DNA of 64,000 nt from Parasponia andersonii (taxonomy: Eukaryota; Streptophyta; Magnoliopsida; Rosales; Cannabaceae). The notes under the pieces are model-generated. The model was not told the origin of the DNA, searched no databases, and saw only the letters and a list, made by a program, of their open reading frames with translations. The translations under genes were made by a program, and so were the position numbers. Positions 50,341 to 63,528 of this stretch are shown in pieces; position 1 is the stretch's first letter; each line of letters begins with the position of its first letter. Where the stretch lies: contig JXTB01000030.1 in the NCBI GenBank assembly GCA_002914805.1, positions 168,363 to 232,362 of the forward strand. Direction: 5' to 3'.

Positions 50341-50480
50341 ACTACAACAAATTACTTGTAAATTCGTAAAAGTCGTGCATAGGACTAAACTTTCTACCAG
50401 GAAACCATAAATCAAATGCTCCATCATGATCAATGCTATGATACCCCATGTGAAAATTAATCAATGCAATCTAAAGTTCA

Positions 50481-50928
50481 ATGGAGGAGGAAGAATAGGA
50501 GGCTATGGTGTCCTATTATAAATTCGATCCCGTCTCCAATAAAATGCATCTGATTGCATTATGAAATTGTATAGACAGTTGAAGCTCTGGCAAAGATTGA
50601 AGTTGTTTGATACTCGGGAGGTATTTTATTGAAAAGTTCCCTCCTAAAAACAAGTCGGTTGATGAGTACAAAAGGCCAAGCCAGTAATTCCTAGTAAATT
50701 GCAAGGACTCAAATTTGTCTGTTATTGAGACCAAACCAAGTCTAAGAAATTCTCCAGTTCAATTTTTAGATACGAGGAGTGTTAAGATCAAAGTCAAGAC
50801 TTGGGCCTTCACTTTCCAAGGGTTGTAAAAAGACAACTTGAACCAACCACAAGACATGATCAAATTCTCATTCCCGTGACTAATAACATCGTCCGTATCT
50901 TTAGTCTTTCTCTTAACACTATGTTTGG
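50481..50928. other. Unassigned DNA at the right edge of the CACTA remnant
   Basis: The minus strand has open stretches (for example MSCGWFKLSFYNPWKVKAQV near 50800 and SLPELQLSIQFHNAIR near 50580) that look protein-like but match nothing I recognise. They may be further decayed transposon or captured host sequence. No CACTA right end was found here. Confidence 0.25.
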
Positions 50929-51191
50929 TAGAGAGGACTTTTTAAGGGATGGAACGTAGAAGGAGAGTTATAATGACCAAAAAAAAAATAAAAAAGCATG
51001 CTTCATAAATTTACCCTCTAAAACAATTAACTTTTAAAAAATAAAATAGATAATATAATAAATTTATAAATAAATACTTTCTATCCTTTCTACTGCTTTA
51101 CATTCTATCTACCAAACAATTTAAGAAATTCACTTTCCACTCCCTCCTTTGCATTCCCATCCTTTCTACTCCTCCCTCCTACCAAACATAG
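50929..51191. mobile_element. MITE-like element, probably hAT type
   Basis: The terminal inverted repeats are clear: left CTATGTTTGGTAGAGAGGA and right, read in reverse, CTATGTTTGGTAGGAGGGAG. The interior of about 220 bp is AT-rich and non-coding. No 8-bp duplication is evident at these limits. Confidence 0.65.
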
Positions 51192-51460
51192 CCGCCAATT
51201 AGACCAAATGCAAGAAATGCTACAACTAAATAAAAGTGAGTAAATCTAATATAAACTCTTATTTACAATTGACAGCAGCCAGCAATTTATGATGACAAAT
51301 TGACAATCAACAAAAGGAAAAAAAAAAATAGAAAACTGCTCAATTAACCAAAGCAAATAAGATTTTAAATCTCTTATTTCATTTTTCACAATGTCTAAAC
51401 TACAAGTTTCTTTCTTTTTTTTTTTTGCTTTTTTTCTTTCTTTTTTTCTTCTTTTTTCTT

Positions 51461-51466
51461 TTTATT
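51461..51466 (-). terminator. Probable polyadenylation signal of LARP1
   Basis: On the minus strand AATAAA lies about 330 bases after the stop codon, followed by a long T/C-rich (A/G-rich on the minus strand) tract at 51410-51460. The 3' UTR would be about 51440-51793. No other perfect AATAAA lies between the stop and this site. Confidence 0.45.
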
Positions 51467-51793
51467 TTCTCGGATTTGTATTTACATGTTACAATCTGAA
51501 GAAGGATCAATGTGAGTAAAATCACAGGCACCCCTCCAAACTCAAGAGATAACTCATACAAAAGGCGTACTGAGGATCAAGGAAAACCTTCAACAAAAAA
51601 CTCAGCAGTCAGCAGCTCTCACAGAGGTGATAAATAATCCCAGCAGTGTATCATACAAAAACCATCTTTCTCTTTCTTTGCCTCCAGATCAAAAATTGGC
51701 CGTCAACTCCAAAACTCTATCATGCTCGCAGAATCTGTCATTCAAAATTGATAATTATCATTTAAATGTCACTTAGGTGGGCATTGCAACTAG

Positions 51794-54700
51794 CTAATGG
51801 TTGTCCTCTCTCAAAGTAGCAGCAATTCTCTCTTTGGCACGGAAATCCCCCAAGCAACGGTATTCTTCCCTAAGCAATCTATCCAATTCTGGATGCTTCT
51901 GTAGAGGCTCCTTCTGGTCACGCTGTTCGCGATAATGATGGAACGCCCTGCCACACCACCAACAAACTTAAAAAGATATAGACATGACAGCAATAGCCAT
52001 TGATGACTACTAGTGCATCTAAATTGTGCTTCGTTACACTAATGCAAAGCTTTGGTCTCAGATAAGTTACAAAGAAAAACATGCAAATCGTAATTTCTTT
52101 CCTGTCCTCATGAGAGTTGGAATATTTTACTTTCAAAGAAACTAACGTAGTGAGAACCCCATTAATGATGTGTCAACTGGATCCACCTATTCTCTAAAAG
52201 AACTATCATCTGGCATCAAGCAAACTGAAGTTTCCCACTCATGACACTGGGACCCAATTGGTGTCCACAGATCCAAATTCTCTGCAAGGATCATCTTACA
52301 CAACTGGCAAATCATTTCCATCAAGCAAAATACAGTTTCCCATTCATGACACTCCTACGATTTTCTTTTCTTTCTTTTTTTTCTTTGAAATATAACACTC
52401 CTGCCAAATTCCCATGCTGTTGCGTATCGAAGAGAAAGCTCAATCAGCACTAGTCCATGACACTCCTCACAGCAAACCAGGGCACTAACAACTAACACAT
52501 TCAACAATCAGCCAGACTTAAATACAACACTGGCCAATTTCTTTTTTGGGGAGGTGGACACAGGTTACAAAAATCTAGAATCAGAAGACTAGAATTCATG
52601 TACAATACCTATCTACCCTAGATTTTTTTAGTTCCTTTGAACTTCACAGAACTTGAGCACGTCAGTTCAACTACTTCCCCAAAATTCAAAGGCTACACTC
52701 AGTTTCTTTCCTACACGCTAATATCCCTGAACATTTAGTTTGATTTTAACTTCACTGTGCTTGAGCACTTTCAGCCTGCTTCTCTAGAATTCAAAACCTC
52801 TGCCTTCTTCCCTGGGCAATTGTTGCGTTCTAAAGCCAGAGTGAAAAAGGGATGCCGACTCAAACTGCACCAAATATAACCAAAACAACATATAGATTCC
52901 CATTAAGAAAACAAATACAGAAGCCAGAATCGCTTCAGTTGAATACTTATTCCCATTGAACAATCTTCAGAGGGTTCTTTATATACTATGATCAACTCTT
53001 GTAGCTTCCCTAATCCTATCAGATGTATGCATGGTTGTCAGAGTTAAATGGGAAAAAAGAAAAAAAAAAAAAAAAAACTACTGCTCAACTGTAACAAGAA
53101 ACTGCTGACATTAATCAATCTGGATCAACAATGGTCAGTCAGACTTATCAGCTTGCTCTCACATTCAAACTTATTGCACAGACAGAGATCTATATTTTTT
53201 TTCATTTAATAGCAAACCCTTGTAGCATTAATTTGTTTAATTGCTCCAAAATACCACAATAATTTTCAAAGCAAGTGTTGAAAATATTCATTATATACCA
53301 TGTATGAACTACATCACATCAAGCAACAATGGAGATTGTAGAAAAAGAAAGGGAGACTAAGTGGAAGGAAATAGTTACCAATATTTTTCAAGGCCATAAA
53401 GATTGCCTTTTTGGTAAAAGTCGACTGCAAGCTGTTCGAAGTCCTTATATAGGTCCTCCTTAAATTCCTTTTCCAAACCATAACTGAAAACAACAAATAA
53501 TTTCATTCATATGGATAATTGAAAAACTTGATGGAAGGGCCAATACAAAAATTCTGTTTGAATCACTACTTAAAAAGAAAAGGGTTAAACGGCTTAGAAT
53601 ATTTTTCTCTGAGGAAAATTTTCAAAACTGAAAATGAAAAAATAAAAGAAAGCAGAAAGGTTTCCGTTGCAAATACCTATAGAATCTGAAAAGACATTCT
53701 ATCCCGTAATTATAATTGGCAGCAGCATCTTCTAGTGCAAACTTCTGGAACTCATTATACATTGAAGGGACAAAATTGTCTCTAAGGAAATAACACCAAA
53801 ATCTATAAAGAGTATTCATTTCCTGCATTGGAAGCAACAAGGGAAACATTTCACCGGAAAATCTCCCACAACACTTAAAAGATTATAAATGACCAGTAAA
53901 AAAGTCATGTAACAAGAACCAAGTCTGTAAGATCATGTCCTCAATGTACAAAGGTTCACATTTTCATGCAGGTGAACTGGAAAGGAGGTATGAATAGTAC
54001 AGCTGGTGTAAGTGGGTAATAAGTGTGATGAGTGATCATAGGCATTAGGCACCGGAATCTAAAACAGAAACTTTTACAAAGTTTCGGAGGGAAAAATGGT
54101 AAGTTTCCGATACTACATGTAGAAATTTCACCCTACATCAAAGTGCAATATTCCTGACATTTCATTTTAACTGTTTCATAGTTCACTTGCATATGGAAAA
54201 AGTCATTATGTCCTTGCATATATAAATTAAGGCTACAACTTCCAAGGAGGGGGCTGCATCTACTGCGGCCTAGCCAAATATATTAACTTTATCACGAGCT
54301 TTAAAAGGAGAAAAGACAGACTAGAAACGCTATCCAGAAAAACTAGAAGACCATAACTATGCTGACTCCACATCCACCCCAACCAAATGCAATCACTAAG
54401 TGGAGAAGTTAGCAGCCCACCTCACTACAACCAATGCCCAACTTCTTTCTGTCATTTAGACATCGCTTTTGGTACTTCAGGTACCTAAAAAAAGGGTAAC
54501 CAGGTAAAAAGACAATATTTCAAGCTCCCTCTATGAAAATAAACCCACAATCACTGTTTCCTTACTTCTGCTGCTTAAAACCATTCTCCTCAAGGAGCTG
54601 GTGACTTGGATGCTGAAATTGTGGAAATGACTTCGGCAAAGAACCCACTGGTGGACTACCTGAGAGGATCCTGTGTGGAGAAACACTCAACTTTGAAGAC

Positions 54701-57700
54701 CTTGGGCTGAAAAACCAGAGTTAAATGAGAATTAGATGGTAGAATCATAAGAGGTACTCAAAACAAATTGTTACCGGGTCACTGGAAACGATAGTGTAGC
54801 TATTAATGATTACTTCGATTTTGGCCTTCAATCTCAGAAGATAAAGTACCTCAAAAATGCTAGTCAAAGTTACCATTGCTCAAAAATAGAGCAACAATGT
54901 CAAGAACACAAGCAACAGTCGCTTTAAACTAACCCATGATTTTCAGGAGGTGTGGACCCAAAGAAATATCCAACTGAGTTACTTGGTGGGCTTTCTGATA
55001 TGATTCCGAGAGAGTGTCGACCGGTTCCATGATTCCTAAAGTTGCTGGAAAAAAAACGTTGTTTATGGGATGACTGATGTTTTTGAAAGCTTTTATTCTG
55101 CTTCTTTCGGGAATTAGCACTTCCAGACTCTTCAAGACCACTATTTCCAGTAAAGTTTTCTCCAGGCTTCAAATTTGATAATCCAGAAGCACAATAGCCA
55201 GAGTTGTTCTTTTTACGATTTGACAGCTTAGTTTTTAGTTCCTGCCAAAAATTGTAAATCAGAATGGTCTAAGGTAACATATATATATATATATATATTT
55301 TTTTTTTAAAAAGAGAGAAAACTATCCAAAAGGAATTAATTCCTCAACCTGCTCATAGAAGTAAAGACCATCATTTATAGCAGATGCAAGCTCATTGGAA
55401 ATGGGTTTCGATTCCTTAACACCAGTTGTAGATCCATCACCTATCCCACTATTCTGTATAGGAAAAACAGACCATGATTATCAGTTAGAACTACTTCTGA
55501 ACACAGCTTCTGCCAGAGATCAGAAAGGGCAATTTATCATATGATACAACATTAAAGTAAGAAGCCACCAAGCCTATTGATAACATACTGCAGGTTGATT
55601 TTGAGACAGTCAAATAGTGTGAAAGAGAATAAAGCTTACTAGACAAGTATAAATTGAGAGAAAACTCAGAATGATAAACTCTTTCTTGGACCAACAAGAG
55701 ATCACAACTTAGAACTCTCGTATTCATGTAGGAAGTTGTAAGCCTCAATTTTAGCTTTTGAAGGGGTGGCTAAATTTGAGCTCACAACAGTTCGGTCAAA
55801 CTGTTTATTAAACAAGCCATCTTAAATTAACCCTATAATTAATTAAGTCAAAGTAAGTTAACCAAGGACAAAATTGTGCAGCTCATATTTGAGCCAAACA
55901 GTGTAACTGGCCAAGCTATATACTTGCAAGTACTACATATTTTCGTATTGTACCTTAAACCAAGTACAACATTCTGAAGCTCATATTTGAGACGAACAAT
56001 GTAACTGACCTTGCAATATAATTGCAAGTATTATGAATTATCTTATTCATTAGGTGAAGTACAACAAACTCATTTTATTTTTCCTTTTCCATATATTCTA
56101 AATCAAATGTATATCATTTTGGTTGTATAAAGTATGAGGTTAAGCAAATAAAAGTATATACTAATGGAGCATAGTTGCATCAATACCATAACATTAAATT
56201 GATCCATTCATTTCAAAAGCTAATTTTCTTACTGTTACTTTTTCCTCTGAAACATTCAAATTAAACCAATGATCTCTGGGGATTAGTAGGTGCCAGCAAT
56301 GAGTTCCATACATAGGCACCAATAATCCACTAATGAAACTTAAACAAAAATAGAAGTTTGCGTTTAGACAAAGAATATAAATTAGCATTGAGAATCTAAA
56401 AGCACGAAAGAGAAAACACCAGAAAAGTTTATCTGTTCGAAAATCAAACTCAAAAACAGGCAGTAGTCCGACGATTGGGGGAAAAATAAAAAAATATAAA
56501 ACAATAGATGTGTACTGTGGGCCTAACAAAACATTTTCAGCTTATCATCAATAACCCTGCACCTAGCCTAGAAACTCTACAAGTGAAATTACAAGCCCGA
56601 GTTCCTCCTGCACCTTGTGTCATATCTCCTACACTATCGCTCAATGTGCTGCTTGGATCTGATCTGTGTTTATGCGATTTTCCATCTACCAACTGTTGAA
56701 CAAGTTGTCAATGAGGAAGATTTGTTCATACGTTGATATGGTCTAAGGCCTCCTATGCTATCTTCTATGTGTCTCATGAAGAGCACATGGTCAAATAGCC
56801 ATGTTTCAAGATTTTGCCTCATTGAGCGTTACAACTTCTGCTTGCCGATGTTTATGCACTTCAAATTACTTCATAATTGAGTTAAAACTCGTTGGAGTCA
56901 ATTTTTTCACACCCGAGGGGGAATGATGCAGAACAAGATGATATAGTAGTATTGACGTTTTTTAAAATATTTAATTGTCTAGGATTTGCTGTTATTATTA
57001 TTAATCCGGATATATTAGGATTATTATTTAGGTTTTATGATTATCTTATTTTTCAATCATAAAAATTATAGTTTGTTTTAATTTACTTTGATTAGTTTCC
57101 TAGTTGAATTAGGACTTCTTAAATGAATATCTATAAATAGGCTAAATGTTCATTATTTTGGTCAAACTATGAGTGAATGAATCATTGAGATTTTCTCCCT
57201 CTAAATTGTTCTCTCTCTCTTGAATTCTCTGTCTTCTTCTATTTCTCTCTCTAGATTCCTCTGTTTCTACATCAAAAACATTATACATATTGCCACTCTC
57301 ATTTAAAACAAAAAAGTAAGGGTAGATTGAGTTTTGAAGCAAAAAAGGAAAAAAAAAATCGAAGCTTAATTTTTTTGAAAACCCAACTGAAGGACAAACA
57401 TTAGTCCCATACAAGAATCTAATGATCCTTATAAAAATAAATAAATAAATCAAGAAAAACAGAATCTAATGATCCCCAAACCAGGCGACAAGGAAAAGAC
57501 GGCAAAATCTTGTTTACTTCTACAAACACAAAGTTTATGCATCCCTGCAAGTGATACTGTGCTAACATGTATATAAGCACGTAGAAAATAAAATATCCTG
57601 GTCATCGAGATAAAAATTAATTGTTGCCAAAGTAAATACTAGTATGATAAACAATATCAAATGAGTCAGTGATATAATTATCATCCATCAAAACACTACA

Positions 57701-60700
57701 TAAATTTAAGAAAGAAATAACAATTTTACTCGATGGTCACACCTGGGTGACAATTACAAGTCTATGGACATCCTGATCGTTGACTATGATCTCCTCGTCT
57801 TCGTCTTCCATTCTGCTGGTCAAATTGAAAGAACAAAGAAAATCAGCAAAGGCAAGTAAATACTTGATTACAGCAAGCATTTTAATGCGTTCCATATGGC
57901 ATAATCATGAAATTCCAACCTCATCACCATGAGATTCTTTAACAAATTAGTGCCATTTTGTGCCATTAAAGAAAAACAGAGGAGTCGTCTCCTCTAGAAT
58001 ATACAAACCAAATGGCCGAACAAAGATTTCAATCAGAGTCTGAAAAGAGGAAGAAGCTGATTGTAGAGCATAGACATATAAAATCAAAACATGCTTTAGA
58101 TAAATCAAACCGTACATTTCTCATGAACAAAGTGTTTAATAAATGCAAATCCAAAGGCTGCAATATGCCAGTGGGCTTGCTAGCTGGTTTTCATCCATAT
58201 AATAATTAAACAAAACTGGTTCAAGAAAATTTTCAAAAGAACAAAGATTGAGTGGCAACCTGCTTTTGGAAAGTGACAAGCAACTAACATAAAATCCACA
58301 TTAACGCCAATAGCATTTAAGAAAAGGCTAAACTCTTTTGCAGAAAGTGGTGATTCTCTTAGTAATGAAATAGAAAGAAGCCCGCGTCAGAGTATGCAAA
58401 AAGCAGATTAGGGGGAGGGGAACAATATTATCTGCCAACCTGACCTTGATTGGAAACTTCAATATCAGACATTGAGATGTAACCAGTCAGAGGACTTGAG
58501 AGAGAAGACAGTCATATCATTTAACATGGCTCTCTAGTGAATTCGTCCAAAAACTATGGTATACATGAAGTGTCTAGTCTGGTTTTGAAAGGGAATGAAA
58601 TGAACCACAACCCCCCCCCCCCCCCTCCTCTCTCCCAAACCCAAAAAAATAAAATAAAATAAAATAAAGGAAACGTGGGGCCCAGTAAATTTTAATCCTC
58701 CCAAAATGTGGAGAGAAGAGGCAGCATAAAACATTTTTACAGAACTTTAAATTATAAAACACATCTTTCCTCCCTGTTTACATAACAACTCTAAGGAAAA
58801 GAATATTTCCATTCCATCCTTTACATTTTCTGTCTACTATTTTATCCATCCCCACCCATTCAACACAAACCCCCCCCCCAAAACAAAAAAAAAGAACCCC
58901 ATTTTCTTTCTTGTCTTCCAAACATAGTATAACCGAACATAAAATAAAGTACACAAGCAAGTAGAGAAACTCACAGTACCTTCTAACTAATGAAAGATCA
59001 TCCTTCTTTATTGTCCTATGCTCAAATTCCAGCTCTTCGTCAAGCATAAATGTGTTTCCAAAATCATTAGACAGGTCATCAAGATTCTTAAGAGCAATCC
59101 CTGATGACATTTTTGTGCTTTCAGTACCACAATCATCACATCTTACAAGTTTGGCACCCTGCAAGTGGTCTTTGCAAGTTGAATAATTGGAGGCAAGATT
59201 TGAGCATTTGCTGTTAGATTCAGAATTTGAATTCCCAATCGAATCAACATATCCACCCGTAAATACCGGAGATCCACCATGAATCAATACACTGGTACTT
59301 TCCTGATCGCAGTTGTGTGACGATAACTGCTCCATCAATTTGTCATCATTTGGTGAAGGATCAACATTTTCTTTCAAAGCATCCCTTTTGTTATCACCAT
59401 TTCCATCACTGCTATCATAAGCAGACTTCTCCAAAGGTTGGCCCGAGTGAGTCTGGGGTTTTGATGTCAACAAAGAATCCGCAGGAGCAGGAATCCATTT
59501 TGCCCACCCATCACGCCTCCGTATCTTGTCACCCTAGAGATGCATAAAACCAAACTCCAGACTAAAATATATGATCAAAATAGGTCAAGCACAAATATAT
59601 ACTTATATGCAATATAAAGATAGTGTCCATATATGTATGTAGCCCCTAACTTTCTGGTTTCAAAGGTATACCAAACTTTTATGACAAAAACTTTTAATTG
59701 CTTTGAGTTGGTCCCTAAAGTTATGTTCTTACAGTTATGAACACCAGCTACAACAAGTAGATGAGAACTAGGTACCAATACGTATGCACAAACCATGAGT
59801 AAAAGATGTGCACAAAGTATTAAAACAACTTTTATAAAATCCTAGCCAAGAAGATAATTTTTATAATTGGAGAAGATTAATATCATATAGCCCTAAAATA
59901 TAGCTTCACTGTTCTCTCCCGCTTGGAAAAATTAATTTTATCGATTGTTGAACGAAACACATCATGATGTTGAAATTTCTAATGATTTTCTTTCACTTGA
60001 CACTAGAATTTGTAATTCTACTTGTTTTCTCATGACTACGGTGGGTCTTCTACTCTTTTCCTAAAGACCTCAAATAAAATGAAAATAAGAGGTTCATCAA
60101 TCAAAATTGGAATAGAATTCAAACAAGCCCATTGACAATTGGTGGAGGAGAGGGAGGGGATAGCATCAGATTTAAGAGTTTGTTCGAGAAAAAACATAAT
60201 GAACTGAGAAATCTAGGGGACAGTCCTTTACGAACCTGCTAAAAACAAAAGCTTATGCAAATTAGAGATGAGAAATTGTTGGCAATTAGGAATGTTTGAT
60301 ACCAAAACTTAGCTAAAATTATGAATACAATCCACAATAGATGGAGCAACAATCAACACAATTCCATTTTCATCAAAAAAAACAAAAAATATAATAGAAA
60401 GAAAAAAAATCAGCACAATTCCATAAAGATTAAGAAGAATCACCTGCACTTCTATAGTAACTGAACCCTGCAGCGCATCAAGGATAAATGGTATGTCTGT
60501 GCTCATTTTCTTTACCTGTACCAAAAAACGATATATATGAAGTAAACAACATAGTCTTAATAACTTAGTCATAGAGTATCGCTGACGATAACTATAAGAA
60601 TAATGATGATACCATTGCGCCAAAACAAAAAAAAACCACTAATTTAATTGATACAACAGATTAGACATGCATACTCAGCAGTCAGCATGAATAAATTATA

Positions 60701-61036
60701 AAAAAAAAATCAAATTTGAAGCATAAATCATATGAATTATTATTTCTAAACTTACCCTTTTGAAGTCTGCAATGGTAGATATTGGGACCCATCCTTGGTC
60801 ATCCATCAAAGAAATTAGGTAACAGTCATTCTGCAGATTTTCATCACTGACAAAAGGAGGCCACCGAGTCAGTGGATATTTGAACTGTTCAGTCTTGCAC
60901 AAACAGATAACTTCATAAATTCATAGTTAGCATCTTCTACAAATTGTCTCAGAAATTTATAATAATCTAGGATTAACGATTCAAACCACTGAGCCACTAA
61001 ATGATTTATCTTTGAGAGTATCAGAATGGAGATCTG

Positions 61037-61075
<39 letters not shown>

Positions 61076-63528
61076 AAAAAAAAAAAAAAAAAAAAAAAAG
61101 AGAGAGAAGGAAGAAGAAAAGAAAAGAGAAAATTCTAAGGAAATCGAGTTGTGTTACATTACCATATCATCAGCAAAACTCAAATATATACTCTATCATT
61201 AAGGAAATGACTTGGAATGTTTTCAAATGTACCTCTTTGAGTAACAGATTCATATTAATGCAACTTAGAGGAAAGAAAAAGCCCTTAAATATCTGTAGGA
61301 TAATTAGGTATGGCCTATAAAAATAACATCCGATGAACATAGATAATCAGGATGCTCTCTCACCTAAACTAGCTTAATAGTGAAAATTGAAGACCAATAT
61401 TGTCAAAATATAGGTAATAGCCAGAGCAAATTATTCTTTTAAAAGTTACAACAATAAAGAATAAACCTAAATATCTATTCATATTTATCTCAATTAGAAT
61501 TGGGGTGAAAGTTTGGGTTAAAATCTTGCTTTTTATAATTAAGAGAGAGAGAGAGAGAGAAGAAGAAGAAGAAGAAGAAGAAGAAGACAAAAAAAAAAAC
61601 AAAAACAAAAAAAAAGGTCTGCATGCCCACCCATAACAACAAACAAAGTTTTTTCGTTTCACATTAGCTGGATTACCTGAAATAGTACTCAATTTGTTTC
61701 ACTATATTACCCTTCAGAACTAGTGTCTCTGGAGGTACCACTGGCGCCCCAGGGCTTACAGGGTATGGAATGATTAATGGAGGAGGTCCCCTAATAGCAC
61801 CTGGGGGTGGAACTGGTACATAGCATATAGATCCAGGTCCTGCATAACAAAAGGTAATCAGTTGTAAAGTACTTCGTTTAAAAAGCTAGGGGAGAAAAAG
61901 AAGAACAAGACAAATGCATAAAATCTAATTTGCAGCTAGCCAGTAAGATATGTATCAGGAAATACTAGTGACAAAACAGTTCCTCACATAGAGAATGAAA
62001 AAGAAAATTCACTTGAGAGATGAGAAATAACATTTTATCCTACACAATCCAAACTAGCAAATGGTATAATTACCAGGGAAACTTGGTGCAACCATGAACC
62101 CAGGAGCTGGAGCAAAAAACTGAGGTCTAATAAAGGGCCTTGGTCCAACACCCTGTTGCATGGGAATGTTGTCTGTAGGACCAAATGCTCGTTGATAATG
62201 CCAATTATGATTCCAATGGCTGGCAGATTCTTGTGTATTAGGTCTTCTACTAGAAAGGTTGACAGGATAAACATTTGGGTCTCCTCGTGGTGGAGGCTGA
62301 GCTGGCGGCACAAAAGCTTGCACCGGTGTCTCAGATTCAGGGAATGGCTGGTATGAGTACCCGGGAACTGCCATATGTGGTGGAAGCACCATGGTATGAA
62401 TAACAGGTGGAATCACTGGTTGAACTTGATGATATGGCAAATGTACAGGAAAAGGAGCTGGACCATTTGGATTGCGCTTAGACCCGGATCTTTGATGTCG
62501 TGATGATGGATGCTTGTGTGAAGGATTAAAGTTTCCAGACCCATATGTCTTTTGATGCCCAACAGATCCCTGGATGACCAAAATGAAATTAACAAATAAA
62601 TAAGCAACATACATGACACAAAAAGCAAGAGGGTATCAATAATCTTAGAAACTCCACACAACCCAATCATCACAAAGCATAAATCAATCGCATCAACAGT
62701 CTGTCAAAAATTACAACCAGATATTTCTTCTAGATCAGTCGTAAACAACCATTTAAAGTAAATGTGCATAGCTATGTGATCACCAAAATTGAATGTGAAA
62801 CTCCATTAAGAAATTGATTATAAAAAACAACGTTGAAATCCTATATAAGATACCAATTTTCTTACTTTCGGGGACAGAATATTCAGGGATCAGGCTTTTA
62901 AAAACTAAGGACAGAACAGAGGACCAATCAACACCGACTAGCCCATTTGACAGAAGCATAAATAAATTAGCTTTCTCCCTAGTTAGACATGATGAGTATG
63001 AGGAGATCACCAAACCCAGTTGTGGCTGCTCATTAGAAACAAATAACCAACCACCACTAAGATAGATATCATACAAATTGTTAAAACACTTAGCACTATC
63101 ATACCCTTTAACCTAATATTAAACCACCACAAGTTTTGTTCCCAGTTTATAAAACCTTTATACAAGCACACACAATACACATAACTAATGCCAATTATTA
63201 GCATTCAGATTCAATAAAAATGACACAAATTGAGCACTAAAAAAAAAAAAAAAAAAAAAAAAGATGTATAGGAAGAAACCTGCGCAGCGACTGGAGACTG
63301 CGGCGGGCCAGCGGAGGACGGTGAAGAGGGCGGCTGTTTGGCCAAATCCGGATTGCTCTTAGGGCGTTGAGCATCGGCAAGAGCAGGCCAAGAGTCAGCT
63401 CCCATCACAGGAGCATCCGACGGGGTCTTGGCATCGATCGCGGCGGCGGCCGGAGTCTTCCATGGCGACTTGGGCCCACCATTGAGTTCCCTTCCGTCAT
63501 CCCCACCCTCATTCTCCGCCACCAACAT
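51794..63528 (-). CDS. LARP1: La-related protein 1 (LARP1), La motif and DM15 region
   Basis: Coding exons on the minus strand, in order of translation: 63280-63528, 62074-62569, 61677-61839, 60756-60846, 60444-60515, 58980-59533, 57743-57812, 55349-55453, 54934-55241, 54566-54706, 54421-54484, 53677-53822, 53379-53483, 51794-51947. The frame is open throughout and gives 905 residues. The N-terminus has KSPWKTP and [10 protein letters not shown], typical of plant LARP1. A Pro-rich stretch is followed by the La motif at about 289-372 ([20 protein letters not shown], then [14 protein letters not shown]). An acidic linker includes [20 protein letters not shown]. The DM15 repeats occupy about 750-880 ([55 protein letters not shown]). 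LARP1 binds mRNA 5' ends through DM15 and controls translation and decay; in Arabidopsis it works with XRN4 in heat-induced decay. The start at 63528 is the first in-frame ATG of the conserved N-terminus. Introns contain a Copia-type LTR fossil and long homopolymer tracts. Confidence 0.95.
56700..57275 (+). mobile_element. Copia-type LTR fossil in LARP1 intron 7 (antisense to the gene)
   Basis: A purine tract GAGGGGGAA (56915-56923) is followed by TGATGCAGAACAAGATG at 56924, the arrangement of a polypurine tract and 3' LTR start. The LTR-like part holds a TATA-like CTATAAATAGGC (57131) and a pyrimidine-rich leader (TTGTTCTCTCTCTCTTGAAT at about 57208), and ends about 57272. The bases before it look like a short remnant of internal sequence. 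It is truncated and old. The intron that holds it is 2289 bp, the longest in LARP1. Confidence 0.45.
58611..58625. repeat. Homopolymer of 15 C in LARP1 intron 6
   Basis: An uninterrupted C run, followed by TCCTCTCTCCC. On the transcript strand it is a G run of 15. Confidence 0.95.
61037..61099. repeat. Long A tract in LARP1 intron 3
   Basis: About 60 bases of A with a single C. In the transcript it is a poly-U tract roughly 190 bases upstream of the exon 4 acceptor at 60847. Confidence 0.95.
61541..61587. repeat. (GA)n(GAA)n microsatellite in LARP1 intron 3
   Basis: GA units followed by about nine GAA units. In the transcript it is (UUC)n(UC)n, beginning about 90 bases after the exon 3 donor. 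Confidence 0.95.

Larger units (their letters stand above)
41721..50480 (-). mobile_element. Second, older CACTA element, interrupted by two LTR fossils
   Basis: The 3' terminus reads TACTATTAGAAAAAATGCTT at 41721, a one-base variant of the usual CACTATTAGAAAAAATG start. It is followed by subterminal words such as AAGTATTGC and AACACTTG in both orientations up to about 42050. On the minus strand, from upstream to downstream, the coding remnants are TNP2 C-terminus (49600-50340), Transposase_24 (46560-46680 and 43380-43505), DUF8039-like (42830-43060) and Ulp1-like (42110-42400). Two LTR fossils, 43851-46072 and 46686-49231, sit between these parts. The other end of the element was not found; 50480 is an approximate limit. 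The element is clearly dead (stops and frameshifts in every part). Confidence 0.75.

Noticed and set aside
58012-58209. Plus-strand open frame of 65 codons inside LARP1 intron 6.
   Set aside because: It lies in an intron of a well-supported gene on the other strand, with no family match.
61012-61320. Lysine-rich open frame.
   Set aside because: It is the translation of a long A tract in LARP1 intron 3.
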